Assembly: GCA_016183235.1 (NCBI GenBank)
Contig: JACPFA010000008.1
Location: forward strand, 1 to 63,467
Direction of reading: 5' to 3'
DNA: 63,467 nt
Origin: Deltaproteobacteria bacterium
GTDB lineage: Bacteria; UBA10199; DSSB01; JACPFA01
The notes under the pieces are model-generated. The model had not been told where the DNA came from and searched no databases. It worked only from the letters and a program-made list of their open reading frames with translations. Position 1 is the stretch's first letter; each line of letters opens with the position of its first letter. A program made the translations under genes and the position numbers. Of the stretch, positions 43,944-52,448 are shown one piece after another.

Positions 43944-44312
43944 GTGAAACATATGGACCTAAAAATTTTAAATGTGGATGACCTAGAAGATTCAAGTGAA
44001 CTTGAGCAAGAAACCGTAGCCTCGGTTCCAGCTACAAACCCTTGCAAAGAAATGGCCCAAGAATCGCAAGGCACTTTGTCTTGCGGTGGAGTTTATGTGC
44101 CTCGGGCCTTAGAGCCATCGCCTTTTCAACAAAAATACGGTGCACTTTATTTACCCAATGCTCGCCAACAAGTGATCATGCTAAAAAATACCAAACCCAT
44201 TAGCATTAGCAATCTGCGTGGCCCTTACTTAGAAGCGGAAGAAACAGTTGAACGTTTCGTCGAAGAGGGCAATCCGGTTTTAAAGAAATTCTTTCGCAGC
44301 GATTGTAACTAA
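43944..44312 (+). CDS. Hypothetical small acidic protein
   Basis: 122 residues from a GTG at 43944; an ATG at 43953 is also possible. GGGGG lies a few bases upstream. The N-terminal half is acidic (DLEDSSELEQETVASVPATN); the middle has GVYVPRALEPSPFQQKYGALY. No signal peptide and no recognised domain. A 260-bp gap precedes it, containing ATCTAA/TTAGAT inverted repeats at about 43837 and AT-rich sequence but no other gene. It is convergent with ilvE across a long inverted repeat. It could be a lineage-specific gene. Confidence 0.45.
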   Translation: MKHMDLKILNVDDLEDSSELEQETVASVPATNPCKEMAQESQGTLSCGGVYVPRALEPSPFQQKYGALYLPNARQQVIMLKNTKPISISNLRGPYLEAEETVERFVEEGNPVLKKFFRSDCN

Positions 44313-44313
44313 G

Positions 44314-44519
44314 TCTAATTAACCCAATTCACCCAAGCTTTACGAAACCCTTTGCGCGAGAGCGACGAGTCATGAGCGCTTAAAAAGCGTATGGTTTGTT
44401 GAAGTTAGGGTATGACCGGAGGGAATACACTAACTTCATACAAACCAACGTTTTTTAAGCGCGAATACGAGGAGCGGAGCGCGGGTTGAGGAAAGCTTGG
44501 GTGAATTGGGTTAATTAGA
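44314..44519. repeat. Long inverted repeat between convergent genes
   Basis: Perfect 28-bp outer arms at 44314-44341 and 44492-44519; the right arm contains the ilvE stop codon. Inside, the left half (GAAACCCTTTG, GCGACGAGTCATG, GCGCTTAAAAA) and right half (GCGCGAATACGAGGAGCGG, GGGTTGAGG) also pair imperfectly, so the whole 206 bp is one long palindrome. The core is shared with 34958-35195; the outer arms are unique. It could end transcription from both sides. Confidence 0.85.
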
Positions 44520-45465
44520 CGACTTCCTGCCATTCGGGGAATGGTGTTGCAGCCCCCTGACTTGCTTCTTTAAATAAAGCCTGAACTTTTTTCGTAATAG
44601 TGCCAGGGTTCCCACTCCCAATCATACGATCATCTAATTCACGAATAGGCGTGATCTCTGCGGCGGTGCCGGTTACAAAGATTTCATCAGCGATATAAAG
44701 TTCATCGCGAGTAAGATTCGTTTCAATCACTTGAATTTTTTCTCGCTTGAGCAATTGAATGACCGAATCACGCGTGATGCCTTCTAGTGCGCTAGTAATG
44801 GGGGGAGTTTTGACAATCCCTTTTCTAACCGAGAAGAGATTTTCACCACTGCACTCGCTTACATTGCCTTGCGTATCGAGCATGATGGTCTCTTCATAGC
44901 CAGCCAGCATGGCTTCGCGTTTGGCTAAGATGGAGTTGATATAATTACCCACCGCTTTACTTTTGGTCATGGTGACATTCACATGATGGCGGGTAAAACT
45001 CGAAACTTTAGCGCGAATCCCATTTTTAACACCTTCATCGCCCAAATAAGTCCCCCATTCCCAAGCGATAATGGCCACGCGAATGGGATTATGCACCGCA
45101 TGTAGGCCCATGGCCCCATCGCCCAAGAAAACTAAAGGTCTTAAGTAACCATGTTTGAGTTTATTAACTCGGAAAATTTCTTTACAGGCTTCGATCACTT
45201 CTTCTTTAGAAAAGGGGATTTTAATTAAGAGGATATGGGCAGAGTCATAAAGCCGGTCAATGTGTTCACGCAAGCGAAAGATCACACTTTTGCCGTCTGG
45301 CCGCTGATAGCAGCGGATGCCCTCAAAAACGCCCAAGCCATAATGCAAGGTGTGAGTGAGCACATGAACTTTGGCTTCATCCCAGGGCACCATCTTGCCA
45401 TCGAGCCATATTTTATCGACTTTAGGGACACCGCCTACTTTTTCTTTTTGAGTCATTTGAGCCAT
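44515..45465 (-). CDS. ilvE: Branched-chain amino acid aminotransferase
   Basis: PLP-dependent class IV aminotransferase for the last step of Ile, Leu and Val synthesis. The 316 residues show KIWLDGKMVPWDEAKVHVLT, HYGLGVFEGIRCY, TMTKSKAVGNYINSILAKRE (the PLP lysine region), GNVSECSGENLF and the end EIFVTGTAAEITPIRELDDR. Length is normal. It overlaps mtnA by 13 bp, and its stop codon falls in the arm of a long inverted repeat. Confidence 0.93.
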   Translation of the reverse strand: MAQMTQKEKVGGVPKVDKIWLDGKMVPWDEAKVHVLTHTLHYGLGVFEGIRCYQRPDGKSVIFRLREHIDRLYDSAHILLIKIPFSKEEVIEACKEIFRVNKLKHGYLRPLVFLGDGAMGLHAVHNPIRVAIIAWEWGTYLGDEGVKNGIRAKVSSFTRHHVNVTMTKSKAVGNYINSILAKREAMLAGYEETIMLDTQGNVSECSGENLFSVRKGIVKTPPITSALEGITRDSVIQLLKREKIQVIETNLTRDELYIADEIFVTGTAAEITPIRELDDRMIGSGNPGTITKKVQALFKEASQGAATPFPEWQEVV

Positions 45466-46445
45466 CCTTGTAGTTTCTCTGAAAACGGTTTTTTTGCAAC
45501 TCCTTTTTCAGTAATGATGGCGCTTAGCAGTTCGTGAGGGGTGACGTCAAAACTATAATTGAAGACGTTTATTTCTGCGGGGGCAATGGGGATGCCATTA
45601 AGATGGGTGACTTCTTCGGGGTGTCGTTCTTCGATAATAATCTGTTCTCCACTAGGGGTTTTTAGATCAATCGTAGAAGTAGGTGCCACGGCATAAAATG
45701 GGATGGCATGGGCCTTGGCTAAGGTTGCCACCCCATAGGTGCCAATTTTATTGGCCACATCACCATTGGCTGCAATGCGGTCGCTGCCCACAAAGACCCC
45801 GTGAATTTTCCCAAGCTTCATCAAATGGGCAACCATATTGTCGGTTATCAGTGAGGTGTGAATTCCATTTTTAGAAAGCTCCCAGCAGGTGAGCCTAGCC
45901 CCTTGTAAATAAGGCCTGGTTTCACTCGAGATCACTTGAAAAGTTTTTCCCTGGCGTTTGGCTTCATAAAATACCGAAAGGGCAGTTCCTTGCCCTGCCG
46001 TTGCCAATGCACCGGCATTGCAATGGGTAAGATAGGTTTTGCCATTTTCAATCAATTCAGCGCCCCATTTGCCCATGAGTCTGCACATCTCAATGTCTTC
46101 TGCTTCAATGGCCTTGGCTTCGTTGAGAATAACCTGCAGATTTTTAGGCTTAAGTTTTAAAATTCTTTCCACGGCCCAGGCTAAATTGACTGCGGTAGGG
46201 CGCGTAGATTTTAAGTAAGTAGCGGCTTGTTGAAGGTCTTCAGATTTCAATGCAGCCAAAGCCATGGCATAACCTGCCGCAACTCCAATGGCCGGCGCAC
46301 CTCGTACCACCATATCTTTGATGGCAAGGCCCACTTCTTGGTAGGTTTGATAAGTGTGATAAATTTCTTGGGCCGGAAGTTTGCGTTGATCTAATAAAAT
46401 CAGCTGATTATTTTTCCACTCAAGGGTTTTAAATTTAAGGTTCAT
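45453..46445 (-). CDS. mtnA: Methylthioribose-1-phosphate isomerase
   Basis: Methionine-salvage enzyme that isomerises 5-methylthioribose-1-phosphate. The 330 residues have the conserved VRGAPAIGVAAGYAMALAA (about 47-65), LTHCNAGALATAGQGTALSV (catalytic Cys) and VGSDRIAANGDVANKIGTYG. It may also process 5-deoxyribose-1-phosphate. It overlaps ilvE by 13 bp, which joins salvage and transamination in one transcript; a Phd-type antitoxin gene lies 4 bp upstream. Confidence 0.93.
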   Translation of the reverse strand: MNLKFKTLEWKNNQLILLDQRKLPAQEIYHTYQTYQEVGLAIKDMVVRGAPAIGVAAGYAMALAALKSEDLQQAATYLKSTRPTAVNLAWAVERILKLKPKNLQVILNEAKAIEAEDIEMCRLMGKWGAELIENGKTYLTHCNAGALATAGQGTALSVFYEAKRQGKTFQVISSETRPYLQGARLTCWELSKNGIHTSLITDNMVAHLMKLGKIHGVFVGSDRIAANGDVANKIGTYGVATLAKAHAIPFYAVAPTSTIDLKTPSGEQIIIEERHPEEVTHLNGIPIAPAEINVFNYSFDVTPHELLSAIITEKGVAKKPFSEKLQGWLK

Positions 46446-46449
46446 TAAA

Positions 46450-46710
46450 TTATTTAGATGGGAAAATAGGGCTTTTATAAAATAAATCTAGAATTTCATC
46501 GGGCAAGGGATCATTAAAATCATCAGTAATATTAATCTTACCTTTGGCCAGCCCAATCGGGCGTTGGTTTTTCTTTTTTTTAGGAATAGGGCGCACTTCG
46601 GCCACCGGGATATTATGCTTGCAAATCGTTAACACATCCCCTTCTTTTAGAGATTGTAAGTATTTGGAAAGATTAGTTTTTGCATCATGAATGTTAATAT
46701 GCTTGTTCAT
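46450..46710 (-). CDS. Phd/YefM-type antitoxin without an adjacent toxin
   Basis: 86 residues matching Phd/YefM antitoxins: MNKHINIHDAKTNLSKYLQS at the DNA-binding N-terminus, then GDVLTICKHNIPVAEVRPI. The C-terminus, where the toxin binds, is NDPLPDEILDLFYKS, which resembles antitoxins of VapC (PIN) pairs. The gene that follows, 4 bp away, is mtnA, not a toxin. It is therefore an orphan or has lost its partner. A TTGAAC-like promoter on the minus strand may lie near 46735. Confidence 0.75.
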   Translation of the reverse strand: MNKHINIHDAKTNLSKYLQSLKEGDVLTICKHNIPVAEVRPIPKKKKNQRPIGLAKGKINITDDFNDPLPDEILDLFYKSPIFPSK

Positions 46711-46776
46711 AACGAGTTCAAATGTAGACTAATATTTGAACTAGGTCAAGATAGGCGCTTCTTTTCTAACTACTTT

Positions 46777-47259
46777 TTAGGAGCTTAATAATTTGTTGAT
46801 ACGCTTGATGGTTTTTTGAATGTATTTTTCGTCAAGTTTTTTCCCGAATAACTCTCGTAGTTCTTCAATGTCGCGACGATCTACGCTGCGGTTAGCCAGG
46901 GTTTTAAGAACAATGATGTCTTCAGGTGTGGCAATTCTTACGAATTTATCGCCAAGTTTTTTTTCGACGGCTCGATGAACAACGTCGGATCCTATATAAT
47001 GGTCAGCATATAAAAGATCGATGGGAACTCCATCGACTTTGGCTTGTAGTTGGTATTCTCCTCGGGATTTTACAGGTATTTGGTGATTTGTTAAAAGATT
47101 TTTAATAATCTTTAGATCATCAACTAAGACATAAAAATCAATATCGACGGTATTAGCCCTTCCATTATAAAGCATCATGGCTAACCCACCAATCACGCAA
47201 TAATTAATATCGTTGTTCTTAAAAAGGGTTGTTATCTTGATCAAGGCATTAAGCATCAT
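46777..47259 (-). CDS. Nucleotidyltransferase-fold protein (toxin-like)
   Basis: 160 residues with a minimal nucleotidyltransferase core: YCVIGGLAMMLYNGRANTVD followed by IDFYV (GG...DxD, about 20-44) and a later Asp in PIDLLYADHY. The end has KTLANRSVDRRDIEELREL, seen in DUF6036-type proteins. It overlaps the upstream wHTH gene by 11 bp, forming a two-gene module like regulator-nucleotidyltransferase toxin-antitoxin pairs. It could be a toxin of the AbiEii/MenT type or an antitoxin-like MNT protein; sequence alone does not settle it. Confidence 0.7.
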   Translation of the reverse strand: MMLNALIKITTLFKNNDINYCVIGGLAMMLYNGRANTVDIDFYVLVDDLKIIKNLLTNHQIPVKSRGEYQLQAKVDGVPIDLLYADHYIGSDVVHRAVEKKLGDKFVRIATPEDIIVLKTLANRSVDRRDIEELRELFGKKLDEKYIQKTIKRINKLLSS

Positions 47260-47641
47260 ATTTACTTAAGGCCTTTGAAAGTTTAGGATAGGATAGGTTT
47301 GAATTCCTTAATTCCAGAATCTCATAAACCGCAATGGGGTCTACTTTTCTGTTCAATTGGATTTTAGGAATAATAAGGTTAGATTTAGGGAGGTGCTCGC
47401 TTTTCTTGAGGATTATGCTTATAAGTTCTTCATAGTAAGGGTAGTGGCGATTTAGGACATAGAAAGTGCAGGAGGGTTCTTTCTTGATAATACCCGCCTT
47501 GATCAATTGATTTAAGGCTTTAAAGATCTGCGAGGGGCTTTTTTTTAGAACCTTGGCCAATCTTCTGCCACTGCATCCCCCTCGTAGACCTAAATACAAT
47601 AAAACTTTCTCTTTGGCGGTACTGTTGAGGAGTCCTTTCAT
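47249..47641 (-). CDS. Winged-helix regulator of the nucleotidyltransferase module
   Basis: 130 residues from the ATG at 47641. The N-terminal half is a winged helix (AKEKVLLYLGLRGGCSGRRL followed by AKVLKKSPSQIFKALNQLIK and AGIIKKEPS). An ATG at 47665 would lie upstream of the -10 element, so 47641 is the better start. Its promoter overlaps a palindrome, which suggests self-repression. It is first in a two-gene operon with the nucleotidyltransferase gene. Confidence 0.7.
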   Translation of the reverse strand: MKGLLNSTAKEKVLLYLGLRGGCSGRRLAKVLKKSPSQIFKALNQLIKAGIIKKEPSCTFYVLNRHYPYYEELISIILKKSEHLPKSNLIIPKIQLNRKVDPIAVYEILELRNSNLSYPKLSKALSKYDA

Positions 47642-47642
47642 C

Positions 47643-47678
47643 GTGTATCTATTATATAGGTACACTTAATTTATTCAA
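47643..47678 (-). promoter_or_regulatory. Promoter with overlapping palindromic operator
   Basis: On the minus strand a -35 TTGAAT (47673-47678) and a -10 TATAAT (47651-47656) are spaced by 16 bp. The -10 lies inside an inverted repeat with 9-bp arms (47643-47651 and 47657-47665, one mismatch). Transcription should begin about 47644, only a few bases before the ATG at 47641, so the message would be nearly leaderless. Confidence 0.65.
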
Positions 47679-47748
47679 GGACATTTTATACTGCTCAAAA
47701 AAATGAATTTTCATTTAGTTACTAACAAGTCCGTGGTGTGTCTAACAT

Positions 47749-47855
47749 TTTGCTTCGGCTTTTGGCCTGCGACTGCGTCAGATTTCACGAAAAGTCCTCG
47801 ACGTACCTATGGGTACGCCTCCGGGCTTTTCGCTCATCTTCCTTGTCTCGGCTCA
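47749..47855. repeat. Dispersed repeat adjoining the gatB stop
   Basis: Inverted second copy of the core of the element at 30407-30584: GGCCTGCGACTGCGTCAGAT, TTTCAC, a central hairpin (GTACC...GGTAC, CGAAAAG...CTTTTCG), then GCTCATCTTCCTTGTCTCGG. The gatB stop (47853-47855) is its last three bases. Long unique outer arms like those at 30407 are not seen here. Confidence 0.75.
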
Positions 47856-49277
47856 AAATAATTTTTTCTTCAACAGATCGTTGACTACTTGGGGATTGGC
47901 CTTGCCTTTGGATTCTTTCATTACTTGGCCTACAAAAAAACCAAATAATTTATCTTTGCCCGATTTGTATTGTTGAACATTGTCAGGGTTGGCAGCTAGG
48001 ACTTTATCAATAATGGCTTCAATGGCACTGCTATCCGAAAGTTGGCCACCCATTTTGTTGACAATGGTTTCGGCGCTTTGTTTTTCCGTGTGCATGGCCA
48101 AAATCACATCTTTGAGCATTTTGCCGCTAATGGTGCCTTTGAGGGTCATGGTGATGGCTTTGCCCAGTTCAATGGCTGGGATAGTCTCAAAAGGTTTTTC
48201 TCCTTTGGCAGCTAAGCCCAACATCTCGGTCATAATAATGTTGCTAGCCCTTTTGGCATCACCACATTGTTTCACCACTTCCTCAAAATAGAGGGCAACT
48301 TCTTTTTCAGCCGTTAGAACTTCGGCATCATAATGGGGAATAGCATAATCGCGTTCAAAGCGTTCTGCCTTTTGATGACCCAATTCAGGTAAGTTCTTTT
48401 GAATCTCTTTAAGCCAAGCGTCATCGATGATGAGTGGTAATAAATCAGGATCGGGAAAGTAGCGATAGTCGTGGGCTTCTTCTTTGCTGCGCATAGATTC
48501 CGTGATGCCTTTGGCAGAATTAAATAAGCGAGTTTCTTGTACCACACGGCCACCTTCATTTAATATCGCTTCTTGGCGGGCGACTTCATATTCGATGGCC
48601 TTTTCTACAAATTTAAAACTGTTGATGTTTTTTAATTCGGCACGGGTGCCTAATTTTTCTGAACCCACGGGTCGTAGGGAAACATTGGCATCACAGCGAA
48701 AGCTGCCTTCTTCCATGTTGCCATCACACACATCGAGATAAACTAAAATATTGCGCAAGTGTTTTAGATACGCGCTTGCTTCTTCAGAACTGCGAAGATC
48801 AGGGCTGCTTACGATTTCCACCAAGGGCGTTCCTGCGCGGTTAAGGTCGACATGGCTGGAATCAGGGTGGCCAAAGTCGTGTAGTAATTTCCCGGCATCT
48901 TCTTCCATGTGGATGCGCTGAATTTGCACTCGCTTCTTTTGATCTTTGACATAAAATTCTAAATAGCCATCTAAACAAAGAGGAAATTCATATTGGGAAA
49001 TTTGATAGCCTTTGGGGAGGTCAGGGTAAAAATAGTTTTTGCGGGCCCAAATGCTGCGTTTTTGAACTTTGCAATGAGTCGCCAGGCCTGCTTTGATGGC
49101 ATATTCCACAGCGGTTTTATTCAATACCGGTAACACGCCAGGTAGCCCCAAACAAACTGGGCAAGTGTTTTTATTAGGCGGTTCACCAAAAGTTGTTGGG
49201 CATGAGCAAAAAATCTTTGACTTGGTTTTGAGTTGAGCGTGAACTTCTAGCCCAATGACGGTTTCATATTGCGTCAT
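47853..49277 (-). CDS. gatB: Asp-tRNA(Asn)/Glu-tRNA(Gln) amidotransferase subunit B
   Basis: tRNA-binding and kinase subunit of GatCAB, which converts misacylated Glu-tRNA(Gln) or Asp-tRNA(Asn). The 474 residues begin [20 protein letters not shown] with the zinc-ligand cysteines (C-x-C and later CPVCLGLPG). The cradle domain motif [16 protein letters not shown] and [20 protein letters not shown] are present, as is the C-terminal YqeY/tail domain. It overlaps gatA by 4 bp. Confidence 0.96.
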   Translation of the reverse strand: MTQYETVIGLEVHAQLKTKSKIFCSCPTTFGEPPNKNTCPVCLGLPGVLPVLNKTAVEYAIKAGLATHCKVQKRSIWARKNYFYPDLPKGYQISQYEFPLCLDGYLEFYVKDQKKRVQIQRIHMEEDAGKLLHDFGHPDSSHVDLNRAGTPLVEIVSSPDLRSSEEASAYLKHLRNILVYLDVCDGNMEEGSFRCDANVSLRPVGSEKLGTRAELKNINSFKFVEKAIEYEVARQEAILNEGGRVVQETRLFNSAKGITESMRSKEEAHDYRYFPDPDLLPLIIDDAWLKEIQKNLPELGHQKAERFERDYAIPHYDAEVLTAEKEVALYFEEVVKQCGDAKRASNIIMTEMLGLAAKGEKPFETIPAIELGKAITMTLKGTISGKMLKDVILAMHTEKQSAETIVNKMGGQLSDSSAIEAIIDKVLAANPDNVQQYKSGKDKLFGFFVGQVMKESKGKANPQVVNDLLKKKLF

Positions 49278-50740
49278 AACGTAGGCCTCCTCTTATGCCA
49301 AACGGTGGCTTGTTCATAAGCAAAAGCTACGTGAAATAATTTTTCTTCGGCAAAGGGGCCAGCAATGAGTTGCATGCCAATCGGTAAATTTTGAGAATTA
49401 AAACCACAAGGCACGCACATGCCTGGCAAACCGGCTAAGTTAACATTAATGGTGTAAATGTCAGACAAATACATTTTTAAAGGGTCGTCGGTTTTTTCTC
49501 CGAGTTTGAAAGCGCAAGTGGGGGAGGTTGGAGTTACCAGGGCATCTACTTCTTTTAAGGCATTTAAAAAATCTTGTCGAATGAGGGTGCGTACTTTTTG
49601 GGCCTTCAAATAATAAGCATCATAGTAACCGGCAGAAAGCACATAAGAGCCGAGCATAATGCGCCGTTTAACTTCACTGCCAAACCCTTGTGTTTTGGAT
49701 TGCTCATATAAATCCAACAAGGTTTCAATATTTTTAGCACGAAAACCATAACGTACCCCATCGTAGCGGGCCAGGTTGCTGCTCGCCTCAGCTGGGGCCA
49801 AGATATAATAAGTGGGTACGCCATATTCGGTGTGAGGCAATTGAACAGGTTTGACAGTAGCGCCCAGTTCTTTCAAAGTTTGTAAGGCTTGTTGCAAGGA
49901 TTTTTCGATTTCTGGGTCCAGCCCTTCGGCAAAATATTCTTGAGGGATACCTAAGCGAATGCCCTTGAGGTCTTTTTTTAAGGCCGCAAGATAGTTGGGC
50001 ACGGGCTGATTGACCGAGGTGGAATCTTTGGGGTCGTAGCCCGCAATGGTTTGCAACATTAAAGCACAATCGCGCACGTCTTTGGCCATGGGGCCCACTT
50101 GATCGAGCGACGAAGCAAAGGCAATAACGCCATAACGCGACACCCGACCATAGGTAGGTTTGAGACCCACAATACTGGTGAGGCTAGCGGGTTGACGGAT
50201 TGATCCACCCGTGTCGGTGCCAAGGGTAGCATAAGAAATCCCTGAGCTGACCGCCGATGCAGAACCACCACTGCTTCCCCCAGGAACACGGTTTAGATCC
50301 CATGGGTTTTTGCAGGGGCCAAAATGTGAAGTTTCGTTACTCGAACCCATGGCAAATTCATCCATGTTCAGTTTTCCCGTGAGAATAATGCCAGCATTTA
50401 AAAGTTTCTGTACGGCCGTGCTGTTATAAGGGGGAATATAATCTCCCAGAATCTTGGAAGCACAGGTGGTGCGAACCCCTTCGGTTAAGAAAATATCTTT
50501 GAGGCCCATGGGTACCCCAAATAGTGGGGGCAAATCGCTAGCAGGATTTTTTGCTAAATGTTGATCAAGCTCTTGCGCCCTAGCCATGGCCTTTTCTGGG
50601 CATAGCGTGATAAACGCATTGAGTTGTGCATTCAATTTTTCAATACGTTTAAGTTGAGCGGCCGTTATTTCTTGGCAAGAAATTTCTTTGGCTTTAATTT
50701 TTTGATGAATTTCAAAAAGGGTGAGGTGAGCTAGTTCCAT
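49274..50740 (-). CDS. gatA: Asp-tRNA(Asn)/Glu-tRNA(Gln) amidotransferase subunit A
   Basis: Glutaminase subunit of GatCAB. 488 residues with the amidase signature and Ser-cisSer-Lys triad: Lys in [11 protein letters not shown] (about 80), and [15 protein letters not shown] plus [14 protein letters not shown] (about 153-185). Length and C-terminal [11 protein letters not shown] are typical. It lies between gatC (15-bp gap) and gatB (4-bp overlap), so subunits C, A and B are made from one transcript in that order. Confidence 0.96.
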   Translation of the reverse strand: MELAHLTLFEIHQKIKAKEISCQEITAAQLKRIEKLNAQLNAFITLCPEKAMARAQELDQHLAKNPASDLPPLFGVPMGLKDIFLTEGVRTTCASKILGDYIPPYNSTAVQKLLNAGIILTGKLNMDEFAMGSSNETSHFGPCKNPWDLNRVPGGSSGGSASAVSSGISYATLGTDTGGSIRQPASLTSIVGLKPTYGRVSRYGVIAFASSLDQVGPMAKDVRDCALMLQTIAGYDPKDSTSVNQPVPNYLAALKKDLKGIRLGIPQEYFAEGLDPEIEKSLQQALQTLKELGATVKPVQLPHTEYGVPTYYILAPAEASSNLARYDGVRYGFRAKNIETLLDLYEQSKTQGFGSEVKRRIMLGSYVLSAGYYDAYYLKAQKVRTLIRQDFLNALKEVDALVTPTSPTCAFKLGEKTDDPLKMYLSDIYTINVNLAGLPGMCVPCGFNSQNLPIGMQLIAGPFAEEKLFHVAFAYEQATVWHKRRPTL

Positions 50741-50755
50741 GGTTGACTCAAAACT

Positions 50756-51037
50756 TTAGATAACTTTGGGGACGCGGAAAAACCGGTCTTCGGTGTCGGG
50801 GGCTACTGCAAAGACTTTTTCTAAAATATCACAAGGGTGGGCGATGTCTTCACGAAAAATGGCTTGGGTATCGACAGCATGAGAAGTGGGTTCAATGTTA
50901 CTCGTATTAAGTGAGTTAAGCTTTTCCACATGGTGTAAAATGTTTTGCAACTGTTCAGTATAAACTTGAATTTCTTCTTCTTTGAGTCGAAGCTTAGCGA
51001 GCTTGGCTGCCTTAATAACATCATCGCGAGAAATCAT
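50756..51037 (-). CDS. gatC: Asp-tRNA(Asn)/Glu-tRNA(Gln) amidotransferase subunit C
   Basis: 93-residue small subunit that wraps GatA and stabilises the complex. Its family pattern is clear: VIKAAKLAKLRLKEEEI at the N-terminus, then QLQNILHHVEKLNSLNTSNI, EPTSHAVD and FREDIAHPC. It lies 12 bp after a small zinc-finger gene and 15 bp before gatA. Confidence 0.92.
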   Translation of the reverse strand: MISRDDVIKAAKLAKLRLKEEEIQVYTEQLQNILHHVEKLNSLNTSNIEPTSHAVDTQAIFREDIAHPCDILEKVFAVAPDTEDRFFRVPKVI

Positions 51038-51049
51038 GGTTGCCTTTCG

Positions 51050-51358
51050 TTATTTGTTTTCAAAAACTTGTAAAACCTTTTTCAAAAAACCACTCTCTTG
51101 ACCCGCTAACTCTTCTAGTTCGCCTTGGTCAAGATAAACTCCACCGCAAGAGAAACATTTGTCAATCGTAACCCCTCGATATAAAATAGCGTGAAGCTCC
51201 ATGCCACATTTGGGGCAATGCATAAAATGAAGGTTTTTTAGCTGGGTTTTTTCTTTTTCAGCCATTTCTTTTTTGATTTTGTCAGTAAAGGCTTTGCGTT
51301 TTTCAATTTCTTGTTTGGCAAAAAATTCTTCTTCGGGGCTCTTTTTGGTGGCATCCAT
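51050..51358 (-). CDS. Small zinc-ribbon protein (zf-TFIIB type)
   Basis: 102 residues. A charged, coiled N-terminal half (FAKQEIEKRKAFTDKIKKEM) precedes a zinc ribbon of the zf-TFIIB kind: MHCPKCGMELHAILYRGV, TIDKCFSCGGVYLDQGELEE (two CxxC pairs, about 50-85). AAAGGAG lies 7 bases before the ATG. It heads the gat operon with 12 bp to gatC. Function unknown. Confidence 0.8.
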   Translation of the reverse strand: MDATKKSPEEEFFAKQEIEKRKAFTDKIKKEMAEKEKTQLKNLHFMHCPKCGMELHAILYRGVTIDKCFSCGGVYLDQGELEELAGQESGFLKKVLQVFENK

Positions 51359-51423
51359 AGGTTGACTCCTTTATGATTGGATAAGAATATACTAAACTCA
51401 GTGAGCTACATACAAGCAAAACT

Positions 51424-52272
51424 ATGTTGATACTTCCATCCCCCTTTGGGCAAATAGGATTTTTTGTTTTAGGCGCGTTGTGGGGTTCTTTTCTTAATGT
51501 ATGTATTGTGCGTATTCCCCAAGAGCAATCCATTGTGTTTCCTGCCTCGCATTGCCCGCATTGCCAGCGGGCTTTAAGCTGGCATGAAAATATCCCACTT
51601 TTTTCTTACTTATTTTTAAGAGGGCAATGTCGCACCTGCCATCAAAAAATTAGTAGCCGTTATTTTTGGGTAGAATTATTAACCGCAGGTTTAGGATTAT
51701 TAACCTATTATTATTTAACCCCTTGGCCGGTGGCCCTGCTTTATTTTCTGTTGTTGGTGTGTCCGTTGATTGTCTTGTCTTTTATTGATCTTGAACATCA
51801 AATTTTGCCGAATGTTATTACTTTGCCCGGTGTTTTGGTGGGATTGGTCGTACGACAGGCCCATCTTTATATACTTCATATAACCGAAGGGCCATTGCTG
51901 GATTTGAATAAGCTCATGCTGCAAACCCTGGTGGATTCTTGCATGGGGGTGTTAGTTGGAGCTGGCACTTTGTTTTTGCTCAGCGTGTTTTATCACAAAA
52001 TTCGCAAGCGAGAGGGTTTAGGTTTTGGCGATGTGAAACTGGCGGCTATGTTGGGGGCATTTTTTGGCTGGAAACCCGTGTTTGTGATTTTTTTAATCGC
52101 ATCGATTACCGGATCCATTGTGGGGCTTATTTATATTTTGTTTTCGAAAAAAGATTTGAAAGCGGCCATTCCCTTTGGGCCTTTCTTAGCACTCGGCGCC
52201 CTTTTTCAACTTTATTGGGGGCAGGCCTTTTTGCAAGCTTACTTCAAGTTTTTTAAAAATTTGATCCATTGA
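51424..52272 (+). CDS. pilD: Type IV prepilin peptidase/N-methyltransferase PilD
   Basis: Inner-membrane aspartic protease that cleaves prepilin leaders and methylates the new N-terminus. The 282 residues include the N-terminal domain with two CxxC pairs (SHCPHCQRALSWHENIPL, CRTCHQKIS), followed by the aspartyl motifs SFIDLEHQILPN and GLGFGDVKLAAMLG (GxGD). About eight membrane segments are evident. It is monocistronic here and divergent from the gat operon; no pilin genes are seen nearby. Confidence 0.93.
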   Translation: MLILPSPFGQIGFFVLGALWGSFLNVCIVRIPQEQSIVFPASHCPHCQRALSWHENIPLFSYLFLRGQCRTCHQKISSRYFWVELLTAGLGLLTYYYLTPWPVALLYFLLLVCPLIVLSFIDLEHQILPNVITLPGVLVGLVVRQAHLYILHITEGPLLDLNKLMLQTLVDSCMGVLVGAGTLFLLSVFYHKIRKREGLGFGDVKLAAMLGAFFGWKPVFVIFLIASITGSIVGLIYILFSKKDLKAAIPFGPFLALGALFQLYWGQAFLQAYFKFFKNLIH

Positions 52273-52275
52273 CGA

Positions 52276-52319
52276 TGTCATTGCGAGCGAGCCCCGTCGG
52301 CGAGCGTGGCAATCTTCCA
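52276..52319 (+). repeat. REP-like dispersed repeat (TGTCATTGCGAG type)
   Basis: TGTCATTGCGAGCGAGCCCC followed by GTCGGCGAGCGTGGCAATCT: the same family as 10649-10685 and the pair inside 60843-60924. It directly follows pilD. Confidence 0.65.
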
Positions 52320-52325
52320 ATTCAT

Positions 52326-52441
52326 CTGCAATTATTTACCACGTCTTTTCGAATCCGGCTTAAGGCTCTCTCAACCCCAAGCAAAGGGGTTTCGAGTAGC
52401 CTCTTCCCGCTTCGAAAAGACTTTTCCGTAAATATTTGCAG
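52326..52441. repeat. Imperfect long inverted repeat
   Basis: Arms at 52326-52358 (CTGCAATTATTTACC...GTCTTTTCGAATCCGG) and 52407-52441 (CCGCTTCGAAAAGAC...GTAAATATTTGCAG) pair with a few mismatches around a C-rich loop holding CCCCAAGCAAAGGGG. It is directly followed by another inverted repeat. Confidence 0.7.
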
Positions 52442-52448
52442 AGATATG

